Assembly: GCA_964473395.1 (NCBI GenBank)
Contig: CAYYOW010000115.1
Span: forward strand, 1 to 6,213
Length of the DNA stretch: 6,213 nt
Direction: 5' to 3'
Source: Sulfidibacterium sp964473395
Lineage (GTDB): Bacteria > Bacteroidota > Bacteroidia > Bacteroidales > F082
A program made the translations under genes and the position numbers. Below the pieces are notes generated by a model. That model saw nothing but the letters and a program-made list of their open reading frames with translations, searched no databases and was not told the origin of the DNA. Position 1 is the stretch's first letter; every line of letters starts with the position of its first letter. Shown in pieces: positions 1 through 6,213 of the stretch.

Positions 1-761
1 ATGGCAGCATGTACCTGACTTTTAATGCTAACCTTTTGTATCACGGCTGTATTCCTTTAGATGAAAAAGGAAATTTTGCCAATTTTGAAATAGACGGTTC
101 CAAATATTCAGGAAAGGCTCTTTGCGATAATTTCGACCGCGTTGCACGGAAAGCGTATCATCACCGTTTTGTCCGCAATTATGAAACCACAGCCGATTAT
201 CTGTGGTATCTGTGGTGCGGAGCGATGTCGCCACTTTTTGGGAAAACAAAGATGGCCACTTTTGAGCGCTATTTTGTTGCAGAGCCGGAGACACATGAAG
301 AAAGAAGAAACCCATATTACGAGCTGGCTTACGATAATGAAGCTTTTTGTACTGCCATCCTGAAGGAATTTGGACTGACCGGAAAAAATTCGCGTATCGT
401 TAATGGCCATGTACCGGTAAAGGTGCGTAAAGGTGAAAGCCCTATCAAAGCAAACGGAAAATTGTTTGTCATTGATGGCGGCATGTCAGTTCCTTACCAA
501 AAAGTTACCGGCGTTTCGGGTTATACCCTTATTTATAATTCATATGGGCTGGTACTTGTTGAACATGAGCATTTTGACTCAAAACGCCGGGCCATTGTAG
601 AAGAAAAAGATATTATCTCGAAAAGAATTTTTATTGAAACAAAAGCTATCAGGAAAAGGGTGAAAGATACCGATATCGGGAAGGATTTGATGGCACAAAT
701 AAGCGACCTGAAAATGCTGCTGACGGCATACAGAAAAGGATTGATTAAAGAACGCTTTTAA
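1..761 (+). CDS. fbp: Class III fructose-1,6-bisphosphatase, C-terminal part (5' truncated by window)
   Basis: This enzyme hydrolyses fructose-1,6-bisphosphate to fructose-6-phosphate in cytosolic gluconeogenesis. It belongs to the class III family (calcineurin-like metallophosphoesterase fold) found in Firmicutes and many Bacteroidota. The frame is open from base 3 with Gly-Ser before the first Met at base 9, matching the family motif HGSMY, so that Met is internal and the gene starts upstream. About 252 residues are visible. The family is roughly 640-670 residues long, so about 400 are missing, including most metal ligands. Counting from the Met at base 9, family signatures are NLLYHGCIPL (8-17), YLWYLWCG (64-71), NGHVPVK (132-138, with a probable metal-ligand His134), SPIKANGKL (144-152), VIDGG (154-158), GYTLIYNSYG (171-180) and VKDTDIG (218-224). 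The reading frame is intact to the TAA stop. The aspartokinase starts 11 bp downstream, so the two are probably co-transcribed. The promoter lies outside the window. Confidence 0.93.
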   Translation, partial: GSMYLTFNANLLYHGCIPLDEKGNFANFEIDGSKYSGKALCDNFDRVARKAYHHRFVRNYETTADYLWYLWCGAMSPLFGKTKMATFERYFVAEPETHEERRNPYYELAYDNEAFCTAILKEFGLTGKNSRIVNGHVPVKVRKGESPIKANGKLFVIDGGMSVPYQKVTGVSGYTLIYNSYGLVLVEHEHFDSKRRAIVEEKDIISKRIFIETKAIRKRVKDTDIGKDLMAQISDLKMLLTAYRKGLIKERF

Positions 762-772
762 AAGACAGACCA

Positions 773-2041
773 ATGAGGGTTTATAAATTTGGTGGCGCTT
801 TACTGAAAGATGCACGTGGCATGCACAACATGGCTTCCATTGTTGAGGAGTTCAGGTGTGAACCGCTGGTGATAGTGGTTTCGGCCATTGGGAAAACCAC
901 CAATGCACTTGAAAATTTATTGCGTTTGTCACGACAAAAACAACCGCAGCTGCTGCAGGAAGCTTATTTTGCTTTGAAAAACGAGCACATTCGGCTTATA
1001 CAAAGCCTGAAACTGTATGATGAAAGCACGTTGATTCATCAAATTGAAGAGGACTTTTACAATTTGTGGCAGGCGTTGGAAAAACTTCCCAAAGAGACAT
1101 TTTTTGCTTATGATAGTGTGGTAAGTTTCGGAGAGATTTTTTCCGGCCATATTGCTGCCTATCTGCTTGGCGAAAAGAACCTTCCCGTGAAACTGACAGA
1201 TGCCAGAACACTCATTGTAACCGATGAAAATTTTACCAGCGCCAACATTAACTGGCCTTATACTCAAAAAACTATTGAAACACGTGTTAAAGCGGAATTA
1301 CACCGCGGCAACATCGTTCTGACACAGGGATTTATTGCTGCCGGACACAAAGGCCATGTTACTACGCTGGGGCGTGAAGGTTCCGACTTTTCAGCAGCTA
1401 TTTTTGCGTACGTTTTGCAAGCCGATGAGGTCTGTATTTGGAAAGATGTACCGGGGCTGATGAACTGTAACCCGCGGGTTTTCAGCGATGCCATAAAACT
1501 GATGCATGTATCATACAATGAAGCCATCGAGCTGGCTTTTTATGGCGCTTCGGTCATCCATCCCAAGACTCTTCAGCCGCTTAGGAAAAGGAATATCCCG
1601 TTGAAAGTGTGTGCTTTTTATGCTGCCGAAACAGCACCGACACTTATCGATGCTAACGAAGAAAATGATGCTGACATTTCCAAGATCATTTTGAAAGAAC
1701 ACCAGACCTTGTTGAGTATCAGCTCCCGCGATTTGTCTTTCATGGCAGAGGAAAACCTAAAAACTGTTTTCAGTACTTTCAGCAAGCACAAAGTACACAT
1801 CAATCTGATGCAGAATTCGGCTGTGAGTTTCTCGGTCTGTTTTGATGAAAACAGGGAAAAACTGGAGGCTGTATTGCGCAGCCTGAAAGAAGAATTTATT
1901 TTAAAATATAACGAAGGGTTACAACTGTTGACTATCCGGCACGACAACGGCAAACTGCTGCAAAAACTTACTCAGGGGAAACAAATTTATCTCAGTCAGA
2001 AAAACCGTACTACACTGCAGGTATTGATGCGCCAAAAGTAA
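773..2041 (+). CDS. Aspartate kinase (monofunctional, with C-terminal ACT region)
   Basis: Aspartokinase phosphorylates L-aspartate with ATP to 4-phospho-aspartate, the first step towards lysine/diaminopimelate, threonine and methionine. The complete 422-residue protein has an amino-acid-kinase domain at about 1-290. It includes the N-terminal KFGGA motif (5-9), VVSAIGKTTNAL (35-46), SFGEIFS (118-124), the catalytic/nucleotide-site TLGREGSDFSAA (198-209), IWKDVPGLM (222-230) and AFYGASVIHPKT (255-266). An ACT region follows at about 310-422. No homoserine dehydrogenase domain is attached, so it is not a ThrA-type fusion, and it is slightly shorter than typical AKs (about 440-460). The start is fixed by MRVYKFGG, the usual N-terminus; no strong Shine-Dalgarno precedes it. 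The effector loop reads INLMQNSA (343-350) where E. coli LysC has VDLITTSE, so classical lysine inhibition is doubtful. The gene lies 11 bp after fbp. Whether it is the LysC or another AK paralogue cannot be told here, so no symbol is assigned. Confidence 0.93.
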   Translation: MRVYKFGGALLKDARGMHNMASIVEEFRCEPLVIVVSAIGKTTNALENLLRLSRQKQPQLLQEAYFALKNEHIRLIQSLKLYDESTLIHQIEEDFYNLWQALEKLPKETFFAYDSVVSFGEIFSGHIAAYLLGEKNLPVKLTDARTLIVTDENFTSANINWPYTQKTIETRVKAELHRGNIVLTQGFIAAGHKGHVTTLGREGSDFSAAIFAYVLQADEVCIWKDVPGLMNCNPRVFSDAIKLMHVSYNEAIELAFYGASVIHPKTLQPLRKRNIPLKVCAFYAAETAPTLIDANEENDADISKIILKEHQTLLSISSRDLSFMAEENLKTVFSTFSKHKVHINLMQNSAVSFSVCFDENREKLEAVLRSLKEEFILKYNEGLQLLTIRHDNGKLLQKLTQGKQIYLSQKNRTTLQVLMRQK

Positions 2042-2095
2042 GAGCGTTTTAAATAAATTATTTTATAGAAATTGACGTTTTCTGGTAAGTACTAA
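2042..2095. other. Convergent intergenic gap without a convincing terminator
   Basis: This 54-bp AT-rich spacer separates the stop codons of the convergent aspartokinase and gltD genes. The only inverted repeat I see is an all-A/T 5-bp stem with a 3-base loop (2051-2063), preceded by TTTT. That is too weak to call an intrinsic terminator. A second imperfect AT palindrome (AGTA/TACT arms, about 2088-2104) runs into the end of gltD. Termination here may be Rho-dependent or the transcripts may overlap; that is inference. Confidence 0.5.
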
Positions 2096-3535
2096 TTAAT
2101 TACTGGTTATCTCTCTCTTTTTTGTTAAGAAATCATTCACATACGCCGCCGCTATTTTACCTCCCTGAATGGCATAGACTACCAGGCTGGCGCCACGTTC
2201 CACATCTCCGGCAGCAAATACTTTTTCGACAGAGGTTTGTTTGGCTTCGTTTACTTTTACGTTTCCTCTCGCGTCATATTCTACACCAAGGCTATCCAGT
2301 AAACCCCGGTGAACAGGTTGGGTGAACCCCATGGCAAGTAATACCAGATCGGCCTTTAGAAGTTTTGGCTTTCCTTTTTCATTCATTTTCCATTGTCCCG
2401 AGGCGTCTTTGATCCATTCCAAATCAATCACTTCCACCTGTTTTACAATGCCATTATCACCCAAAATTCTTTTGGTAAGCAGGCTCCATTTCCGTTCGCA
2501 ACCTTCCTGGTGAGAGCTTGTTGTCCGCAACACATTGGGCCAGTAAGGCCACGGATTATTCTCTTCCCTTTTCTCTGGTGGTCTGGGAAGTATTTCTATC
2601 TGCGTTACACTGGCTGCTTTCTGACGGATGGCTGTTCCTACACAGTCAGACCCGGTATCGCCACCGCCAATAACCAATACATGTTTTCCTCCGGCATCAA
2701 TAATTTCTCTTTGCGGTATTTTCTCCCCTGCTACGCTGCGGTTGCTCTGCACCAGAAAATCCATGGCAAAGTGAACCCCCTTCAGGTTACGGCCTTCAAC
2801 AGCAAGGTCGCGCGGTTGTTCCACGCCGAGAGCAAGTACAGCCGCATCATAATCCTGAAGCAACTTATCCCCGGTAATATCCTTGCCAACCAGCACATTG
2901 GTTTTGAAGACAACTCCTTCTTCCTTAAATAGCGACAGTCGCCGGTCGATGATTGTTTTATTCAATTTAAAATCGGGGATTCCATAGCGCAACAGCCCAC
3001 CGATGGCATCATTTTTCTCAAAAACAGTAACCTGGTGTCCGGCACGATTCAACAGATCTGCTGCCGATAAGCCTGCAGGACCGGAACCGATAACGGCTAC
3101 TGTTTTCCCCGTTCTTGTCTGTGGTGGGCTGGGTTTGATAAAACCCGCATCGAAAGCACTTTCAACCGTGGCACATTCGTTTTCGCGGACGGTAACCGCC
3201 TCTTCATGGATAGCCAGCACACAGGATTTCTCACAGAGTGCTGGACACACCCTTCCGGTGATTTCGGGAAAGCTGTTGGTCGAATGCAGTATTCTGGAAG
3301 CTTCCTCCACATTTCCGTGATATAAGGAGTCCTGCCACTCCGGTATTTTACTTCCTACCGGACAGGCCCATTGGCAAAAAGGAACACCGCAATCCATACA
3401 CCGCGAGGCCTGTAATTTCCTATCCTGGTTGTTGAGAGTCTGTTCCACTTCACCAAAATCATAAATTCTTTCCTTCACCGGCCGGTAGCCGCCTTCTTTT
3501 CTGCCAACAGTCATAAATCCTTTTGGATTTCCCAT
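2096..3535 (-). CDS. gltD: Glutamate synthase small (beta) subunit, NAD(P)H-dependent
   Basis: GltD is the electron-input subunit of glutamate synthase. It oxidises NAD(P)H at an FAD and passes electrons through [4Fe-4S] clusters to GltB. The complete 479-residue protein matches the family length (about 470-490). The N-terminal Fe-S domain has CMDCGVPFCQWACP (Cys46, 49, 54, 58) and VCPALCEKSC (Cys97, 101, 105). The FAD-binding Rossmann motif is VIGSGPAG (148-155), the NAD(P)H-binding motif is VIGGGDTGSD (288-297), and the C-terminal flavin motif is AAGDVERGASLVV (441-453). The stretch LPRPPEKR...NPWPYWP (316-333) followed by HQEG (342-345) is typical of the small-subunit type related to the C-terminal part of eukaryotic NADH-GOGAT, so NADH or NADPH could be the donor. 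The ATG start gives the common MGNPKGF N-terminus; only a weak purine stretch (AGAG) lies upstream. It follows gltB by 46 bp in the usual gltB-gltD order. All key residues are intact. Confidence 0.97.
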   Translation of the reverse strand: MGNPKGFMTVGRKEGGYRPVKERIYDFGEVEQTLNNQDRKLQASRCMDCGVPFCQWACPVGSKIPEWQDSLYHGNVEEASRILHSTNSFPEITGRVCPALCEKSCVLAIHEEAVTVRENECATVESAFDAGFIKPSPPQTRTGKTVAVIGSGPAGLSAADLLNRAGHQVTVFEKNDAIGGLLRYGIPDFKLNKTIIDRRLSLFKEEGVVFKTNVLVGKDITGDKLLQDYDAAVLALGVEQPRDLAVEGRNLKGVHFAMDFLVQSNRSVAGEKIPQREIIDAGGKHVLVIGGGDTGSDCVGTAIRQKAASVTQIEILPRPPEKREENNPWPYWPNVLRTTSSHQEGCERKWSLLTKRILGDNGIVKQVEVIDLEWIKDASGQWKMNEKGKPKLLKADLVLLAMGFTQPVHRGLLDSLGVEYDARGNVKVNEAKQTSVEKVFAAGDVERGASLVVYAIQGGKIAAAYVNDFLTKKREITSN

Positions 3536-3581
3536 AGTGTCTCTGTTTTTATGTTCATCAATTCTTTTTCAGCTTTTACTT

Positions 3582-6213
3582 TTATTCGAGATGTGACGGA
3601 TTGTCTTCTGTTAGTTTGAGTTTCCGCTCCAGTTCCCTCACCTTTTTCTCCTCAAGAACTTTTCTGTATTCAAAAGGGATTACTTTCACAAATTTTGGAA
3701 GATATTCGTCCCAGTTGGTCAGGATTTTTGCGGCAAGGTGGCTTTGGGTAAACAGCAGATGTTTACTGATTAGCTCTTGTAACTCATCCATATCCGTTTT
3801 ATCTTCTACCCTTATCAAATCCACCAGTCCTTTATTACAATTGTAATCGAAATCTCCAGTTTCATCTAACACGTAAGCAATTCCTCCGCTCATCCCGGCA
3901 GCAAAATTCCGGCCGGTCCTGCCCAGCACTACCACACGTCCACCGGTCATATATTCACAACAATGGTCTCCGGTTCCTTCCACCACAGCTATGGCCCCTG
4001 AGTTTCTAACACAAAACCGTTCGCCGGCAATACCGCGAATATAGGCTTCGCCACGGGTGGCACCATAAAAAGTAGAGTTCCCGATAATAATGTTCTCTTC
4101 GGGTTTAAAAACAGAACCTTGTGGTGGCACCACAATAATTTTTCCTCCCGAAAGGCCTTTGCCGATATAATCGTTGGCATCGCCCTCCAACCGAAACGTA
4201 ATTCCTTTCACCAGAAAGGCGCCGAAGCTTTGACCTGCTGTTCCTGAAAACGAAGCATTTATGGTATCATGCGGGAGTCCCTTTTCGCCATATCTCTTTG
4301 ATATTTCTCCCGACAGCATGGCTCCTATGGTACGATCCGTATTAAAAATGGGATGAAACAGCCATACTTTCTCCTTCCCTTTAATGGCTTTGTTGGCCTC
4401 TTTTATCAATTTGAAGTCCAAATGTTCCTCTATAAGTTTGCCATTGTTTGACAAGGTATTCCGAAGGACGACTTTTTCATCCTTTTCAGGCATAGACAGC
4501 AAAGCGGAGAAATCAATATTTTTCATTTTCCAACCAAACACATCCCGGTCTTCTTCCAGTAAATCCGCTCGGCCAACAATATCATCAAACTTAGAATAGC
4601 CCATTTCGGCAAGTTGTTCGCGCACCTCTTCGGCTAAAAAGTGGAAAAAGTTTACCAGATATTCCGGTTTTCCGATAGCGCGTTTTCTAAGCTCTTTATC
4701 CTGTGTTGCAATGCCCATGGGGCAGGTGTTCATGTGGCATTTACGCATCATCACACAACCCAGCACAATCAGCGCCGATGTGGCAAAGCCAAATTCTTCG
4801 GCGCCCAAACAGGCCATTTTCACAATATCCTGTGCGTTTTTCAGTTGCCCGTCAACCTGTAACTTTACACGGCCCCGGAGCTTGTTTTTCACAAGGGTCT
4901 GCTGGGTTTCGGCAATACCCAACTCAACAGGCAGGCCTACATGTTTAATGGAGCTTACCGGGCTGGCGCCTGTTCCGCCTTCGCCACCGGAAATAATGAT
5001 CAGGTCGGCACGGGCCTTCGCCACGCCGGCAGCGATGGTACCGACACCTCCTTCGGAAACAAGTTTTACGGAAACCCTGGCTTTTGGATTGGTAACTTTT
5101 AAGTCGTATATCAGCTGAGCCAAATCTTCGATGGAATAAATGTCGTGATGGGGAGGTGGTGAGATCAAAGTAATACCGGGCGTTGACTTCCTTGTTTTTG
5201 CAATAATTTTATTCACCTTATAACCGGGCAACTGTCCGCCCTCGCCGGGTTTGGCCCCCTGGGCTATTTTTATCTGAAGTTCATCGGCATGGGTAAGGTA
5301 GTTGTTGGTAACCCCAAAACGTCCGGAGGCAACCTGTTTTACGGCGCTTTGCTTCAGCGTACCAAAACGCGTGGGGTCTTCACCTCCTTCACCGGTATTG
5401 CTCCGTCCGCCAATGGTATTCATGGCAATGGCTATAGCCTCATGCGTTTCTTTGCTAATAGATCCGTACGACATGGCTCCGGTTACAAACCGTTTCATGA
5501 TGTTTTCAATGGGCTCAACCTGGTCAAGAGGTATCGGGTTCCGTTTCACCTTTAAACATCCCCTGATAAAGGAAGGCTTTCGGTTATATTTGTTTACCAG
5601 GAGGCTATATTCTTTGTATTTAGTATAGTTGTTGGTTCTTGTAGCCCATTGTAACAGCCCTATGGTTTCCGGATTCCAAGCATGGTCTTCTCCATCTTTT
5701 CGCCAGGAATATATTCCAGCATTATCAAAGAGAAACTTTTGTTTCGGGTTTTTATCCTGAAAAGCATCCCTGTGAAACCGGCTGTATTCCCTGAAAATTT
5801 CTTCCATCCCGATCCCGCTAAGGTGGGATGTTGTTCCTGTAAAATATTTTTCGGTAAGTTTGTGATTAATACCAATAGCTTCAAAAATTTGTGCGCCATG
5901 ATAACTACGGATGGTAGATATTCCCATCTTAGAAAATATCTTTAGCAATCCTTTCTTCACTGCCTGGATATAATTTTCACGGGCTGCATAGTATTCCATC
6001 TCTATTTTCCCCTCTTTTACCAACCGGTCGATGGCGGCAAAAGCCAGGTAGGGATTAACCACGCTGGCGCCGAAGCCGAGGAGCAGTGCGAAATGGTTTA
6101 CCTCTCTTACTTCGCCTGTCTCAACAATGATTCCCACCTGCATTCTTTTTTTCTTTTTAATGAGATGGTGATGTACTGCAGCAACGGCCAGTAGGGAAGG
6201 GAACGGAGCCATT
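3582..6213 (-). CDS. gltB: Glutamate synthase large (alpha) subunit, C-terminal part (5' truncated by window)
   Basis: GltB makes glutamate from 2-oxoglutarate and glutamine-derived ammonia, using electrons from GltD. The 876 visible residues are about 60% of a roughly 1500-residue protein. The frame is open to the window edge, and its first Met is internal to the conserved PSLLAVAAVHHHL segment. The N-terminal glutaminase domain with its catalytic Cys is outside the window. Visible parts, numbered from that Met, are: the end of the central domain (about 1-195); the FMN-binding barrel (about 230-600) with TGAMSYGSIS (244-253), SNTGEGGEDP (271-280), KPGEGGQLPG (321-330), SPPPHHDIYS (351-360) and GGEGGTGASP (409-418); the [3Fe-4S] cysteines Cys486, Cys492 and Cys497 in CVMMRKCHMNTCPMG; and the glycine-rich C-terminal beta-helix domain (GXGXG, about 655-845). 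A charged helix closes the protein. No frameshift or missing motif is seen. The promoter lies outside the window. Confidence 0.97.
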   Translation of the reverse strand, partial: MAPFPSLLAVAAVHHHLIKKKKRMQVGIIVETGEVREVNHFALLLGFGASVVNPYLAFAAIDRLVKEGKIEMEYYAARENYIQAVKKGLLKIFSKMGISTIRSYHGAQIFEAIGINHKLTEKYFTGTTSHLSGIGMEEIFREYSRFHRDAFQDKNPKQKFLFDNAGIYSWRKDGEDHAWNPETIGLLQWATRTNNYTKYKEYSLLVNKYNRKPSFIRGCLKVKRNPIPLDQVEPIENIMKRFVTGAMSYGSISKETHEAIAIAMNTIGGRSNTGEGGEDPTRFGTLKQSAVKQVASGRFGVTNNYLTHADELQIKIAQGAKPGEGGQLPGYKVNKIIAKTRKSTPGITLISPPPHHDIYSIEDLAQLIYDLKVTNPKARVSVKLVSEGGVGTIAAGVAKARADLIIISGGEGGTGASPVSSIKHVGLPVELGIAETQQTLVKNKLRGRVKLQVDGQLKNAQDIVKMACLGAEEFGFATSALIVLGCVMMRKCHMNTCPMGIATQDKELRKRAIGKPEYLVNFFHFLAEEVREQLAEMGYSKFDDIVGRADLLEEDRDVFGWKMKNIDFSALLSMPEKDEKVVLRNTLSNNGKLIEEHLDFKLIKEANKAIKGKEKVWLFHPIFNTDRTIGAMLSGEISKRYGEKGLPHDTINASFSGTAGQSFGAFLVKGITFRLEGDANDYIGKGLSGGKIIVVPPQGSVFKPEENIIIGNSTFYGATRGEAYIRGIAGERFCVRNSGAIAVVEGTGDHCCEYMTGGRVVVLGRTGRNFAAGMSGGIAYVLDETGDFDYNCNKGLVDLIRVEDKTDMDELQELISKHLLFTQSHLAAKILTNWDEYLPKFVKVIPFEYRKVLEEKKVRELERKLKLTEDNPSHLE

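Noticed and set aside
929..1267. A 112-codon minus-strand open frame inside the aspartokinase gene
   Set aside because: It is a shadow of the conserved kinase domain, with no motif of its own.
2051..2063. A small hairpin after the aspartokinase stop, considered as a terminator
   Set aside because: The stem is 5 bp of A/T only with no proper U-tract after it, so it is too weak to annotate.
2393..2932. A 179-codon plus-strand open frame opposite gltD
   Set aside because: It lies entirely antisense to the well-conserved gltD, and its translation shows no recognisable domain or protein-like motif.
3536..3581. The gltB-gltD spacer, considered for a separate gltD promoter
   Set aside because: No Bacteroidota-type -7 element (TAnnTTTG) or other promoter-like pair is visible in the 46 bp.
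4711..5118. A 135-codon plus-strand open frame opposite gltB, with other overlapping antisense frames nearby
   Set aside because: It is antisense to the FMN/Fe-S region of gltB, whose motifs are all intact. The translation shows no known family.
6144..6158. An A-rich stretch on the gltB coding strand encoding Lys-Lys-Lys-Lys-Arg, considered as a programmed frameshift or slippage site
   Set aside because: The codon phase does not fit a canonical X XXY YYZ slippery heptamer, and the frame continues with conserved GltB sequence on both sides.

Overview
The window holds parts of four housekeeping metabolic genes in two convergent blocks. Nothing in it looks like a mobile element, CRISPR array, RNA gene, phage region or undescribed system. 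All four proteins resemble Bacteroidota (Bacteroidetes) homologues. The GltD begins MGNPKGF and has the CMDCGVPFC cluster motif, the aspartokinase carries the INLMQNSA motif that I associate with this phylum, and the starts lack strong Shine-Dalgarno sequences. A class III fructose-bisphosphatase beside a flavobacterial-looking aspartokinase suggests a Bacteroidales/Marinilabiliales-like lineage, but this placement is inference. Base composition looks even and moderately AT-rich, with no visible foreign segment.

Plus strand, 1-2041: the 3' part of a class III fructose-1,6-bisphosphatase gene (fbp, 5' end outside the window) is followed after 11 bp by a complete monofunctional aspartate kinase. 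The spacing suggests co-transcription. The first enzyme acts in gluconeogenesis. The second commits aspartate to the lysine, threonine, methionine and diaminopimelate branch.

Centre, 2042-2095: a 54-bp AT-rich gap separates the two convergent blocks. It has no convincing GC-stemmed terminator.

Minus strand, 6213-2096: the C-terminal part (about 60%) of the glutamate synthase large subunit (gltB, 5' end outside the window) is followed after 46 bp by the complete small subunit gltD. Together they form the GOGAT enzyme. GltD takes electrons from NAD(P)H through FAD and Fe-S clusters. GltB uses them on its FMN to turn 2-oxoglutarate plus glutamine-derived ammonia into glutamate. GOGAT supplies glutamate, the usual amino donor for making aspartate, so the two blocks are metabolically linked only in a general way.

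There is no stretch of more than 300 bases without a gene. The most interesting detail is the aspartokinase ACT effector loop, which differs from the classical lysine-binding consensus.
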